Below are positions 28,132-36,678 of a stretch of DNA of 64,000 nucleotides, in pieces. Below the pieces are notes generated by a model, which saw nothing but the letters and a program-made list of their open reading frames with translations, ran no database searches and was not told the origin of the DNA. A program made the position numbers and the translations under genes. The stretch is from positions 1,116,001 through 1,180,000 of the forward strand of contig NZ_CP134195.1 of assembly GCF_031585635.1 (NCBI RefSeq), in the 5' to 3' direction. Source of the stretch: Paraburkholderia sp. FT54. Its GTDB lineage: Bacteria > Pseudomonadota > Gammaproteobacteria > Burkholderiales > Burkholderiaceae. Each line of letters begins with the position of its first letter. Within the stretch, counting starts at the first letter, position 1.

Positions 28132-29196
28132 ATGCGAATCGCTCAAATCGCTCCGTTGCACGAGGCGGTTCCTCCCAAGCTGTACGGTGGTACGGAACGC
28201 GTGGTGTCCTATCTGACTGAAGCTTTGGTCGAGCAAGGCCACGACGTCACGCTCTTTGCGAGCGGCGATTCGCAGACCTCGGCGAAACTCGAAGCTTTCT
28301 GGCCGCAGGCGCTGCGCCTCGACCCGACCATTCGCGACGTGATGGCGCCGCACATGCTGCTGCTCGAAGAAGTGCGCCGCCGCGCGGACGAATTCGACGT
28401 GCTGCATTTCCACATCGACTACTACCCGTTCTCGCTGTTCGCCCGCCAGCCGGTGCCGTTCCTGACCACGCTGCACGGCCGTCTCGATCTGCCGGAACTG
28501 CAGCCGATCTTCAATACGTTCAGCGACGTACCGGTCGTGTCGATTTCGGACAACCAGCGTATTCCGCTGCAACAGGCGAACTGGCTGCAAACCGTGTATC
28601 ACGGCCTGCCGGAAAACGTGCTCACGCCGATCTCCAATGTCGAGCCGGGCTACCTCGCTTTCCTCGGCCGCGTCTCGCCGGAGAAGGGCCTCGACCGCGC
28701 GATCCGCATCGCCGGCCAGGCAGGCATGAAGCTCAAGGTCGCCGCCAAGATCGACAAGGCCGACCGCGCCTATTACGAAGAAGTGATCAAGCCGCTGATG
28801 GCGCTCCCGCACGTCGAGTACATCGGCGAAATCGGCGAAGCCGAAAAGCGTGAGTTCCTCGGCAACGCGCATGCATTGGTGTTCCCGATCGACTGGCCGG
28901 AGCCGTTCGGTCTGGTCATGATCGAAGCCATGGCGTGCGGCACGCCGGTGATCGCGTTCAATCGCGGTTCGGTGCCGGAAGTGATCGAAAACGGCGTGTC
29001 GGGCTTCGTCGTCGAAGACGAAATCAGCGCGGTCGCCGCAGTCAAGCGTCTGCACACACTGCCGCGCGCGGGTGTGCGCAAGGCGTTCGAGTCGCGTTTC
29101 TCGTCGAAGGTGATGGCGAAAAACTACGTCGCCACCTACGAAGAACTGCTGCGTCAGAAACACCGCACGGTGCTGCGCGAAGTCAACGCCAGCTAA
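28132..29196 (+). CDS. Glycosyltransferase, GT4 family
   Basis: The 354-residue GT-B enzyme starts MRIAQIAPLHEAVPPKLYGG with the N-terminal glycine loop GGTERVVSYLTEAL. The C-terminal donor site is PEPFGLVMIEAMACGTPVIA followed by NRGSVPEVIENG, the E-x7-E pattern of GT4. Donor and acceptor are unknown. It is cytoplasmic, with no membrane segment. The start at 28132 has ACGAGGAG 8-10 nt upstream. It stands alone, so its pathway cannot be inferred from context; nearby otsBA suggests but does not show a link with sugar metabolism. Confidence 0.9.
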   Translation: MRIAQIAPLHEAVPPKLYGGTERVVSYLTEALVEQGHDVTLFASGDSQTSAKLEAFWPQALRLDPTIRDVMAPHMLLLEEVRRRADEFDVLHFHIDYYPFSLFARQPVPFLTTLHGRLDLPELQPIFNTFSDVPVVSISDNQRIPLQQANWLQTVYHGLPENVLTPISNVEPGYLAFLGRVSPEKGLDRAIRIAGQAGMKLKVAAKIDKADRAYYEEVIKPLMALPHVEYIGEIGEAEKREFLGNAHALVFPIDWPEPFGLVMIEAMACGTPVIAFNRGSVPEVIENGVSGFVVEDEISAVAAVKRLHTLPRAGVRKAFESRFSSKVMAKNYVATYEELLRQKHRTVLREVNAS

Positions 29197-29262
29197 TGCG
29201 CAACAGATAAAAAGTCGAAAATCGGCTCAAGGAACGCTTCTACGCGCTCCGGCGGCCGCCAG

Positions 29263-29297
29263 CAACGCCCCGTACGGCACTTGCCCACGGGGCGTTG
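29263..29297 (+). terminator. Hairpin after the glycosyltransferase
   Basis: CAACGCCCCGT (29263-29273) pairs perfectly with ACGGGGCGTTG (29287-29297). Only TTG follows directly, with a TTTTT about 15 nt later. It is a likely terminator or 3' stabiliser. Confidence 0.6.
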
Positions 29298-29382
29298 TTG
29301 CAAGCGCGCCGCGTTTTTCTTAATCAACGGACGAAAGTGCGGGTTTCGGCCGGTAAGAATGAGCCACTCTCCGTAATATCCC

Positions 29383-29388
29383 TATAAT
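29383..29388 (+). promoter_or_regulatory. Perfect -10 hexamer TATAAT
   Basis: TATAAT at 29383-29388 lies 50 nt before the preferred TTG start of the next gene and overlaps the first in-frame ATG. The -35 region is poor. Confidence 0.5.
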
Positions 29389-29437
29389 GGCCCTGCCGCA
29401 AATTTGGCTGCGGCGCCGCCGACGACAGGAGGATGCC

Positions 29438-30292
29438 TTGGCGAGAACGAAAGAGACGCGTGCGAACGCGGCGCCTGGCGCCGGAACGATTTTCGCGTTG
29501 CGCGCCATCGGTCTCGTGATCCTTGCTCGCTGGCTTTTTTCGATGGCGGACATGGATGCGGGCGCGTCGCTGCTGGCCATGCTGTCCTCGCCGTGGGCGT
29601 GCATCAACTTCGTCTTCCTGTTCCTGCTGATTTTCCTTCCGGGCGCACGAGCCGTGGCCGAGCGGCCGTTTCATCCGCTGCCGCAATGGCTGCGGCAAGC
29701 GCTGCGCCTGTTCGCTTTTCTCGGGTTCCTGTTTGCGGTCTGGTCGATCGGGGCGTTCGCGGCGAGCGCCGGTTGGCGGCGTGCCGCCAACGCGGTGGCG
29801 GCCTCCAACGGATGGTTGCTGGCGGCGCCGGCGCTGTACGCGGCCGTGCTGTGGATCTGCCGGCCGCGCGCGCTGTGGCGCACCAATATCGCCGCGCGCC
29901 GCTTCGCGATCGGCCGTTATGCGGTCGCGCTCGATCCGGTCACGCGGACGGTCGTCGTGTGGGCGGAGCGCCGTAAGGTCGGGCAGTACGACGCGCGCGA
30001 ACTGTCCGTGCGCTGGGCGGCCGGGCAGGGCGCGCGAACGACGCCGACGCCCACTCCCGCCGTGGTGTTCGGCGCCGTGGGCGAGCCGGGTAGGCCCGGC
30101 GCGCCGCTGGGGTCGGCCGCCGCGCCGTCGCTCGCGCGCGGCACGTTCGGGCGCCGTCCGAAGATCGAGTTACTGTGGGATTCGCCGGCTGCCGCGGGTC
30201 ACAACCGGCAAACCGTGTTCCGCACCGCGCTGACGACCGAAGGCGATCGGGTCGCCGCCCGCGCGCTTGACACAACCTTGCAGCAGATCTGA
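29438..30292 (+). CDS. Hypothetical inner-membrane protein
   Basis: A protein of about 284 residues that I do not recognise. It has four likely membrane helices in the first half (around ALRAIGLVILARWLFSM, WACINFVFLFLLIFLPGA, LRLFAFLGFLFAVWSIGAF and WLLAAPALYAAVLWICR). A soluble C-terminal half includes FAIGRYAVALDPVTRTVVVW and a Pro/Ala/Gly-rich linker. The start is taken as TTG at 29438 because AGGAGG stands 5 nt before it. The ATG at 29387 lacks a ribosome binding site and overlaps a TATAAT. Confidence 0.7.
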   Translation: MARTKETRANAAPGAGTIFALRAIGLVILARWLFSMADMDAGASLLAMLSSPWACINFVFLFLLIFLPGARAVAERPFHPLPQWLRQALRLFAFLGFLFAVWSIGAFAASAGWRRAANAVAASNGWLLAAPALYAAVLWICRPRALWRTNIAARRFAIGRYAVALDPVTRTVVVWAERRKVGQYDARELSVRWAAGQGARTTPTPTPAVVFGAVGEPGRPGAPLGSAAAPSLARGTFGRRPKIELLWDSPAAAGHNRQTVFRTALTTEGDRVAARALDTTLQQI

Positions 30293-30310
30293 ATTGGCGG
30301 TTTGTGCAGT

Positions 30311-30329
30311 CGGCCACACCCTGTGGCCG
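30311..30329 (+). terminator. Small perfect hairpin after the hypothetical membrane gene
   Basis: CGGCCACA (30311-30318) pairs with TGTGGCCG (30322-30329) around CCC. There is no U-run, so the terminator call is weak. Confidence 0.4.
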
Positions 30330-30442
30330 AAGCAGGCGCTGTAGATTGAGCCGTAGTCGATAATGAAGTCATGGCGCCCGGCGCTTCAGCGCGGGCGAGT
30401 GAGACATACAACGATCGTGTCGCGTCCTTTGCAGGAGTCGCT

Positions 30443-30907
30443 ATGCTGGTTCGCTGGTTGCTTGCCGCCATCCATCTGCTTGCTTATGGCTTCGCGCTCG
30501 CGTCGATTCTGCGGCGCACGTGGGCGCTACGCCGCGCCACCGTGCCTGCTGCGCTGCGCTCCGTGTTCCGCGCGGATACTGGCTGGGGCATCTCGGCATT
30601 GGTGCTGATCGTCACCGGGCTGATGCGCGCTTTCGGCGGTTTCGAAAAGGGCGCCGACTACTACCTCCACGAGCCGCTCTTTCACCTCAAGATGACGCTG
30701 CTCGTGATCATTGTCATCCTCGAAGTTCCGTCGATGCTCGCGCTGATGCGCTGGCGCGCCGCGATCAGGAAAGGCGCCGCGCCGGATCTGCACAAAGCGC
30801 GCTCCTATGCGCGCTTTAGCGTGATCCAGACGATATTGATGGTGCTGATGGTGTTTGCGGCGACCGGGATGGCGCGCGGCGTAGGGTTGCCCGCGGGCGT
30901 GGTGTAA
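30443..30907 (+). CDS. DUF2214-family membrane protein
   Basis: A 154-residue protein with four membrane helices (MLVRWLLAAIHLLAYGFALA at the start, then helices near 55-75, 88-105 and 128-145). The text FGGFEKGADYYLHEPLFHLKM is typical of DUF2214, a family of unknown function sometimes described as predicted membrane proteins. The ATG at 30443 has GCAGGAG about 5 nt upstream; an in-frame ATG at 30371 would add unrelated residues. Confidence 0.85.
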   Translation: MLVRWLLAAIHLLAYGFALASILRRTWALRRATVPAALRSVFRADTGWGISALVLIVTGLMRAFGGFEKGADYYLHEPLFHLKMTLLVIIVILEVPSMLALMRWRAAIRKGAAPDLHKARSYARFSVIQTILMVLMVFAATGMARGVGLPAGVV

Positions 30908-31062
30908 CTCGCAGCGGCGGGTCGCCTGGACGGTTCACCCCGGTGAGCGCTTGCGCGCTCGAGCCTACACTCGCGCTCATAAAAAACGGGCGGTGGAACG
31001 ATACCCGAAAGCGCCGGCGCATACCGGCGACTTCCTGCTGACGTCCCACACGCCCCTGCAAT

Positions 31063-32940
31063 TTACTTCTCGACCAGCAAGCTGGCATCGTCCATCTGGT
31101 TCACGCCTGGCCGCGTGGTTCGAGTCGTGAATTCCGGCTCGGCCAGCCCCTTGATCAACTCAAGCGCCTGACGCTCGAACAACCGCCGGTACAGGCCGTT
31201 CTCGAGTTTGATCAGCGCCTCGTGGCTGCCTTCCTCGATCACCTTGCCCTTATCCAGCACCAGCAGCCGGTCCAGCGCACGCACTGTGGAAAGGCGGTGC
31301 GCCACCACCAGCGTGGTGCGGCCCATCATCAGCCGCTCCATGGCCTGCTGGATCAGCACTTCGCTTTCGCTGTCGAGGCTCGACGTCGCTTCGTCCAGAA
31401 TCAGGATCGGCGCGTCGGCGAGAAACGCCCGCGCGATGGCGACGCGCTGACGTTCGCCGCCCGAGAGCTTGACACCGCGTTCACCGACCAGCGTGTCATA
31501 GCCATTGGGCAGCGCGGCGATGAAGTCGTGCGCGCTCGCGAGCTTCGCGGCGCGCTCGATCTCGACACGGCTCGCGCCGGGCCGCGCATACGCGATGTTC
31601 TCGGCGAGCGAGCGGTGGAACAGCACCGGCTCCTGCTGAACGATTGCGATCTGGCTGCGCAACGACGCCTGCCGCGCTTGCGCAATGTCCTGACCGTCGA
31701 TCGTGATCCGGCCTTCCGAAATGTCATAGAGCCGCTGGATCAGCTTGATGAACGTGGTCTTCCCCGAGCCCGAATGCCCGACCAGCCCGACGCGCTCGCC
31801 CGGCGCGATGCGCACGGAGAAGTTGTCGTAAAGCGGCTGGCCATTCGTTCCGTAGTGGAAAGTGACGTGTTCGAAGCGGATCTCGCCTTTGCCGATCGTG
31901 ATCGGACCCGCGCCGGGGCGGTCTTCGATACCGAGCGGCTGGCTCTCCAGCGACACCAGTTCCTCCATGTCGTTGACCGAGCGTTGCAGGTTGCGGATGT
32001 GCATGCCCACGTCGCGCAGATAGCCTTGCAGCATGAAGAACATGGTCAGCGCGAACGTGATGTCGCCGACGCCCGCCTCGCCGCGTGCCCACAACAGCAG
32101 CGCCGCGCCGAGAATGGCGGCCTGGATCGCCACCAGCATGCCGCCCTGGACGCCGCCGTTGATCGTGCCGCGCATCCACGTGCGGCGTGTGCGGTGCCGC
32201 CACTTGCCGATCACGCGCGACAACAGCACTTCTTCGCGCTCTTCCGCGCCGAACGCCTTGACGACACCGTTGCAGCTGACCGCGTCGGCGAGTGCGCCGC
32301 CCATGCGCGTGTCCCATGCATTCGCGAGGCGCGCGGCCGGCGCCACGAAGCCGAGCGACATGGCCACCGTCACCGCGATATACACGACGGAGCCGATACC
32401 GACGACCGCGCCCATCATCGGCCAGCGCCAGCCGAGCAGGACCGTCGCGCCGACCAGCATGACGAGCGAGGGGAACAGCGCGATCAGCAGTGTGTCGTTG
32501 AGCAGGTCGAGCGCCCACATGCCGCGCGTGATCTTGCGCACCGTGGAACCGGCGAAGCTGTTGGCGTGCCAGTCGGTCGAAAAGCGTTGCACGCGATGAA
32601 ACGCGTTGGCGGCGATCTCGCTCATCATCCTGAGCGTGAGCCGGATGATGTTGAAGTACACGCCTTGCCGCAGCAACGTGGCGCCGAGGCCGAGCGCGCC
32701 CAGCACGCAGAAGGCCGTGAGCGCCGCATGCCAGGCGACGGCGTTGCTGGCCGCGCCGGATGCAATGGCGTCGACGAGGCGTCCCGCGAACATCGGCGTG
32801 AGCACGTCGGCCAATGCCGAGAGCAGCACCAGCGCGGTGATGACGAGGATGCGCCAGGGCTGTTGCGCCCAGTGATGGAAGGTAAAGCCCAGGACGTCCT
32901 TGAAGGCTTGTCCGCGAAAGTCGAGTTTTTTTCTGGTCAT
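31063..32940 (-). CDS. ABC transporter, fused permease and ATPase (exporter type)
   Basis: The 625-residue half-transporter has a six-helix membrane domain (about 30-330) and an ATPase domain with Walker A GHSGSGKT (near 392), signature LSGGERQR (near 494), Walker B ILILDEATSSLD and H-loop VAHRLSTV. It is related to exporter-type (MsbA/multidrug) transporters; the substrate is unknown. The start MTRKKLDFRG at 32940 is chosen because the 78 residues encoded upstream look non-coding and Arg/Cys-rich. It and the exporter at 25604-27535 are paralogous in architecture and could form a heterodimer, but they are 3.5 kb apart and not in one operon. Confidence 0.9.
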   Translation of the reverse strand: MTRKKLDFRGQAFKDVLGFTFHHWAQQPWRILVITALVLLSALADVLTPMFAGRLVDAIASGAASNAVAWHAALTAFCVLGALGLGATLLRQGVYFNIIRLTLRMMSEIAANAFHRVQRFSTDWHANSFAGSTVRKITRGMWALDLLNDTLLIALFPSLVMLVGATVLLGWRWPMMGAVVGIGSVVYIAVTVAMSLGFVAPAARLANAWDTRMGGALADAVSCNGVVKAFGAEEREEVLLSRVIGKWRHRTRRTWMRGTINGGVQGGMLVAIQAAILGAALLLWARGEAGVGDITFALTMFFMLQGYLRDVGMHIRNLQRSVNDMEELVSLESQPLGIEDRPGAGPITIGKGEIRFEHVTFHYGTNGQPLYDNFSVRIAPGERVGLVGHSGSGKTTFIKLIQRLYDISEGRITIDGQDIAQARQASLRSQIAIVQQEPVLFHRSLAENIAYARPGASRVEIERAAKLASAHDFIAALPNGYDTLVGERGVKLSGGERQRVAIARAFLADAPILILDEATSSLDSESEVLIQQAMERLMMGRTTLVVAHRLSTVRALDRLLVLDKGKVIEEGSHEALIKLENGLYRRLFERQALELIKGLAEPEFTTRTTRPGVNQMDDASLLVEK

Positions 32941-33239
32941 TTGCGACGACCCGGTGGCGCATGAGCGCACCGAGGTTCCAGTCAGAAGCGGGAGGACAAG
33001 ACAGTCAAAACGCGCCGACATGCATCGGCGATGGAACTGCGGACTGTCTGGGAATTGCGCGGGGCGCCTATTCAGGCGGGACCGCGTGAGCAGCGATTCG
33101 GCGACCTGATCGGACGGATTAAGGTCGCGAAAACGCCCGCGAGACCATGCCGGGGGCGGCGGAACGCATTGCAAACATGTGGCGCCTCCCTATGGTCGGA
33201 TGAGGTGAAGAAAATGGACGGGCGAACGCCCGAGCGCAA

Positions 33240-33268
33240 ACTATATCAGCAGTATTTGGCGTCCGCAA
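33240..33268 (-). promoter_or_regulatory. Candidate promoter of the ABC transporter
   Basis: On the minus strand TTGCGG (33268-33263), a 17-nt spacer and TATAGT (33245-33240) make a plausible sigma-70 promoter about 290 nt upstream of the ATG at 32940. Confidence 0.4.
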
Positions 33269-33397
33269 ACGTACGAAGATTCGGGGTTGACGAGCAAGCC
33301 CGATGTTACGGCCGCGTCGAATGCCCAAGCGTTCCAGTGGGCACCGGAATCTACCTGGCATTCCGTACGGTTTCCATACGCCGACACAGGAAATGAA

Positions 33398-33430
33398 AAA
33401 GGGCTCACGCATTTCTACGTAAGCCCTTTA
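33398..33430 (-). terminator. Intrinsic terminator of tRNA-Val
   Basis: On the minus strand AAAGGGCT and AGCCCTTT pair across about 16 nt, and the T-run (TTTTTCATT) follows on the side away from the tRNA. Confidence 0.75.
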
Positions 33431-33458
33431 GTCTTCGGTGATCGACACACCAAAATTC

Positions 33459-33533
33459 TGGTGGGTAGTACTGGGATCGAACCAGTGACCCCTGCCGTGT
33501 GAAGGCAGTGCTCTACCGCTGAGCTAACCACCC
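33459..33533 (-). tRNA. tRNA-Val (CAC)
   Basis: A 75-nt cloverleaf on the minus strand with encoded CCA. Acceptor GGGTGGT pairs with ACTACCC (one G-U); anticodon stem CTGCC/GGCAG holds loop TTCACAC with anticodon CAC; the T-loop is TTCGATC. It reads GUG, a favoured valine codon in high-GC genomes. Confidence 0.96.
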
Positions 33534-33545
33534 GAAGAGAGCCGA

Positions 33546-33574
33546 ATTATGTCAGGGATTTTCAGGCTCGTCCA
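33546..33574 (-). promoter_or_regulatory. tRNA-Val promoter
   Basis: On the minus strand TGGACG (33574-33569), a 17-nt spacer and CATAAT (33551-33546) end 12 nt before the tRNA. Confidence 0.7.
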
Positions 33575-33581
33575 GTCCTTT

Positions 33582-34316
33582 TTAAGCGGTTTGCTCATCC
33601 GCGGTCGGGGCGGGTTCGAGGCGCCACACGCTCGTGCCCTTGACCGCCTTGTCGAGGCCGTCGAGCACCGCCTGGTGCGCGGCGAGCTCGTCGTCACTGG
33701 CGGCGATCACGATCAGATCCAGCGAACTGATCGCGACGCGCGGCGCGCGCGCATCGCCGCCGGCGTGCGACTCGCCGAGCATGTCGATGACGAGGCTTTC
33801 CTGGCCGCGCGTCATTGCCAGATAGACTTCGGCGAGCAGTTCCGAGTCGAGCAGGGCGCCGTGCAGCGTACGGTGCGCGTTGCTGATGCCAAAGCGGTCG
33901 CACAGCGCGTCGAGTGAATTGCGCTTGCCGGGGAACATCTGCTTGGCGCGCGCCAGCGTGTCGATGATTTCGCCGCAGTAGGTGCTCACCTGCGGCAAAC
34001 CCAGCAACGCGAACTCGGCATCGAGAAAGCCGATATCGAACGGTGCATTGTGAATGATCAGGTCCGCGCCCTGGATGAAGTCGCGGAACTGGTCGGCGAT
34101 CTCGCCGAACTTCGGCTTGTCGCTGAGGAATTCGGTGGTGAGGCCGTGAACGGCCAATGCGCCCGGATCGCTGTCGCGTTCCGGGTTGATATAGAAGTGC
34201 AGGTTGTTGCCGGTGAGCCGGCGGTTCACCAGCTCGACACAGCCGAGTTCGAGAATCCGGTCGCCGGTGCGGGCATTCAGGCCGGTGGTTTCGGTATCGA
34301 GGATGAGTTGACGCAT
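33582..34316 (-). CDS. dnaQ: DNA polymerase III epsilon subunit (3'-5' proofreading exonuclease)
   Basis: A 244-residue DEDDh exonuclease. ExoI is LILDTETTGLN with Asp7 and Glu9, ExoII is HNAPFDIGFLD, and ExoIII HGALLDSELLAEVYLAM carries the catalytic His and Asp. It proofreads for the replicative polymerase. The C-terminal segment of about 60 residues would bind the alpha subunit. It lies 85 nt downstream of rnhA on the same strand, the common rnhA-dnaQ neighbourhood of proteobacteria. Confidence 0.97.
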   Translation of the reverse strand: MRQLILDTETTGLNARTGDRILELGCVELVNRRLTGNNLHFYINPERDSDPGALAVHGLTTEFLSDKPKFGEIADQFRDFIQGADLIIHNAPFDIGFLDAEFALLGLPQVSTYCGEIIDTLARAKQMFPGKRNSLDALCDRFGISNAHRTLHGALLDSELLAEVYLAMTRGQESLVIDMLGESHAGGDARAPRVAISSLDLIVIAASDDELAAHQAVLDGLDKAVKGTSVWRLEPAPTADEQTA

Positions 34317-34401
34317 GTCGGAATAGCCTGCCTAAGATAATTGCAGCAAAAAAGATGGCGCGCGCGCGGTTAGCCGGCGCGGCGCGGCTGTCGCAGCAGA
34401 A

Positions 34402-34848
34402 CTAGATCTGCGCGAGTGACGCGACGCCGCGATTGGCCAGCTGATCCGCGCGCTCATTCTCCGGGTGCCCGTTGTGCCCGCGCACCCAGCGCCATTCGAT
34501 TTCGTGTTGCGCGACGAGCGCATCGAGCCGCTTCCACAAATCGGCGTTCTTGACCGGCTGCTTCGCGGCGGTGATCCAGCCTTTTTTCTTCCAGCCGTGG
34601 ATCCACTCGCTGATGCCTTTTTGCACGTATTGCGAGTCGGTGTGCACGACCGCCTTGCAGGGGCGCTTCAGCGCTTCGAGCGCGGCGATCACGCCCATTA
34701 GCTCCATGCGATTGTTGGTGGTGTTGGCTTCGCCGCCGAACAGTTCTTTTTCCTGGTCGCCGAAGCGCAGCAGCGCGCCCCAGCCGCCGGGGCCGGGGTT
34801 GCCCTTGCAGGCACCGTCGGTATAAATATCGATGAGATCGGAAGTCAT
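34402..34848 (-). CDS. rnhA: Ribonuclease HI
   Basis: A 148-residue type 1 RNase H that cuts RNA in RNA-DNA hybrids. The four acidic residues sit in [15 protein letters not shown] (Asp11), [19 protein letters not shown] and [12 protein letters not shown], with the catalytic His in VRGHNGH. The start at 34848 opens the conserved N-terminus and overlaps the stop of the upstream methyltransferase gene by 4 nt, so expression is coupled. The open frame further upstream overlaps that gene and is not coding. Confidence 0.97.
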   Translation of the reverse strand: MTSDLIDIYTDGACKGNPGPGGWGALLRFGDQEKELFGGEANTTNNRMELMGVIAALEALKRPCKAVVHTDSQYVQKGISEWIHGWKKKGWITAAKQPVKNADLWKRLDALVAQHEIEWRWVRGHNGHPENERADQLANRGVASLAQI

Positions 34849-35711
34849 TGAGTGTGGTTGCGTGTATTCGGTGTGGCGGCGGGCGCGAGGCCCGCGGCGA
34901 GGACGGGTTTCTTCACTTTCAACGGGCCGACGAGACGCATGCCGCGCACGCGCTTGATCGCCTTGATCATGTAGGTGGCGCCGAAAATCGGCCACCAGCG
35001 GTCGCCGGCGGCTTCCATGAAGCCGTAGCGGGACAGCCATTGTTCGCTCGCAAGCGGCGGACGATAACAGCCGAAGCGCCCGCGTTCAAGGTCGAAGCCC
35101 AGCAGCTTGATCCAGTCTTTCAGGCGCGTGAAGGCGATCAGATCGACGGCGGCCGGCACGAAAGGCCGCCCGGTCATCTTGCCGACCGATTGCCGCGCGC
35201 CCCATAACGAGAGCGAATTGAAGCCGAGAATGATCAGCTGACCTTCGGGCATCAGCACGCGCTCGGCTTCGCGCAGCAGACGGTGCGGGTCGCTCGTGAA
35301 TTCCAGCGTGTGCGGCATGACGATCAGATCGACGCTTTGTGCTTCGAACGGCAGGTCCAGCAGGTCGCACCATACGGCGCTGCGTCCGGCCGGAGCTGGC
35401 AGGCCGATCAGTCCGCCTTGAGCGGCGCCGTTGCTCGAACCGTTGCGAGCGCCATTGCCGCCGGCACGCCCCGCGCCGCGCGGATACGCGTACGGCGCGC
35501 TCGCTCCGCTGGCGGCGTCGAGCACGAGCCCGCGGCACGGCATGCGGTTCTCGCGCAGGGCGTCGAGCTGCGGCAGGCCGAGTTGCAGCGCATGGTAACC
35601 GAACACGTCCGACACCACACGGTCGAGCTGGGTTTGCTCCCACTCGAGCACGTATCGGCCAGGTGGCGAGTCGGTCCAGGCGGGCCAGTCTATAATCGCT
35701 CGATCAGTCAT
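34845..35711 (-). CDS. SAM-dependent methyltransferase (type 11-like)
   Basis: A 288-residue protein with the second half of a class I methyltransferase: a [20 protein letters not shown] segment, [20 protein letters not shown] and [18 protein letters not shown]. The SAM-binding motif I is atypical ([16 protein letters not shown] in place of a clear GxGxG), and a Gly/Asn/Ala-rich stretch of about 40 residues lies between it and the next strand. The substrate is unknown. The placement next to rnhA and gloB is shared with many beta-proteobacteria. The start at 35711 is an ATG; no strong ribosome binding site is visible, and a longer version from 35774 would run through the gloB start region. Confidence 0.85.
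   Translation of the reverse strand: MTDRAIIDWPAWTDSPPGRYVLEWEQTQLDRVVSDVFGYHALQLGLPQLDALRENRMPCRGLVLDAASGASAPYAYPRGAGRAGGNGARNGSSNGAAQGGLIGLPAPAGRSAVWCDLLDLPFEAQSVDLIVMPHTLEFTSDPHRLLREAERVLMPEGQLIILGFNSLSLWGARQSVGKMTGRPFVPAAVDLIAFTRLKDWIKLLGFDLERGRFGCYRPPLASEQWLSRYGFMEAAGDRWWPIFGATYMIKAIKRVRGMRLVGPLKVKKPVLAAGLAPAATPNTRNHTQ
35691..35696 (+). promoter_or_regulatory. Perfect -10 TATAAT upstream of gloB
   Basis: TATAAT at 35691-35696 would start transcription near 35703, 28 nt before the gloB ATG and inside the first codons of the divergent methyltransferase gene. The -35 is weak. Confidence 0.5.
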
Positions 35712-35730
35712 ATCAGAGAATGCGTCGCCT

Positions 35731-36522
35731 ATGAATGCGCTCGAGTACGTACCGGTCCCGGCGTTTGATGACAATTACATCTGGGTCGTTTCCGACGGAC
35801 ACCACGCGGCGGTCGTCGATCCGGGTGAGGCCGCCCCCGTCAAAGCCTATCTGGCGAAACGGGGTTGGCGGCTGAGCGCTATTTTACTCACGCACCATCA
35901 TCAAGACCACGTCGGCGGGGTGGCCGATCTGCTGAATGGCCAGGCCGTGCCCGTCTACGGCCCCGCCGGTGAAGCGATCGAGCATCTCACGAGCCGTCTG
36001 AAAAATGGCGATCATGTGTCGATCGCGGCGCCCGCGCTCGAATTGAGCGTACTGGATGTGCCGGGTCACACGAGCGGCCACATCGCTTATTTCCAGGCGG
36101 CCGACCCGCAGGGCACGCCGCATGTGTTTTGCGGCGACACGCTGTTCGCCTGCGGTTGCGGCCGGCTGTTCGAAGGCACGCCCAAGCAGATGCTCGCCTC
36201 GCTGGATGCGCTGGCCGCCTTGCCCGGCGCGACCGAGGTTCACTGCGCGCACGAGTACACGCTGTCGAATATCCGCTTCGCGCTCGCCTGCGAGCCGGGC
36301 AACGTCGAACTGCAAGCCTGGCGGGACAAAGCGAGCGAGCTGCGCGCGCGCGACGTGCCCACGCTGCCCACCACGATCGCACACGAACGCGCGGTGAATC
36401 CGTTTTTGCGCGCCGGCGATCCGGTGGTGCAAGCGAGCTTGCAGGAACAGTTGCACGAGAAGGTGCCGGATCGACTGACGGCCTTTACTTTGATGCGCGA
36501 ATGGAAAAACCGCTTCCGTTGA
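35731..36522 (+). CDS. gloB: Hydroxyacylglutathione hydrolase (glyoxalase II)
   Basis: The 263-residue metallo-beta-lactamase-fold enzyme hydrolyses S-lactoylglutathione in methylglyoxal detoxification. The zinc motif THHHQDHVGG lies near 53-62, VPGHTSGHIAY and FCGDTLFACGCGRLFEGT supply further ligands, and VHCAHEYTLSNIRFA is the glyoxalase II-specific glutathione-site segment. The ATG starts the usual MNALEYVPVPAFDDNYIW. It is divergent from the methyltransferase. Confidence 0.97.
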   Translation: MNALEYVPVPAFDDNYIWVVSDGHHAAVVDPGEAAPVKAYLAKRGWRLSAILLTHHHQDHVGGVADLLNGQAVPVYGPAGEAIEHLTSRLKNGDHVSIAAPALELSVLDVPGHTSGHIAYFQAADPQGTPHVFCGDTLFACGCGRLFEGTPKQMLASLDALAALPGATEVHCAHEYTLSNIRFALACEPGNVELQAWRDKASELRARDVPTLPTTIAHERAVNPFLRAGDPVVQASLQEQLHEKVPDRLTAFTLMREWKNRFR

Positions 36523-36610
36523 CCTGATCCCAGGAAGGGTATTCCTCACGCGAAGAATCGGAAAAATTCGCCAAGCCCAAGATTTACTTGATTTTTTCGC
36601 AATTTTCCGA

Positions 36611-36639
36611 TTGACGTAAACGTTGCCGTTTCGTACTAT
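36611..36639 (+). promoter_or_regulatory. Sigma-70 promoter of mltD
   Basis: TTGACG (36611-36616), a 17-nt spacer and TACTAT (36634-36639) are close to consensus. The predicted start near 36646 leaves a leader of about 33 nt before the ATG at 36679. Confidence 0.75.
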
Positions 36640-36678
36640 CGGCTGCAAATTCCAGCCCTTGTGGAAGCCGAGACGTTC

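Larger units (their letters stand above)
32941..33458. other. Intergenic, holds a minus-strand promoter candidate and a tRNA terminator
   Basis: This is 518 nt between the ABC transporter start and tRNA-Val. No supported gene was found; the longest plus-strand ORF (33031-33396) has no family features or ribosome binding site. The two regulatory elements seen are listed separately. Confidence 0.55.

Noticed and set aside
25604..32940. The two ABC half-transporters as one heterodimeric system with the GT4 enzyme between them
   Set aside because: They are 3.5 kb apart with opposite-strand genes between, so there is no operon evidence.
33031..33396. Plus-strand ORF between the ABC transporter and tRNA-Val
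   Set aside because: No ribosome binding site, no family match by eye, and it overlaps the tRNA-Val terminator region.
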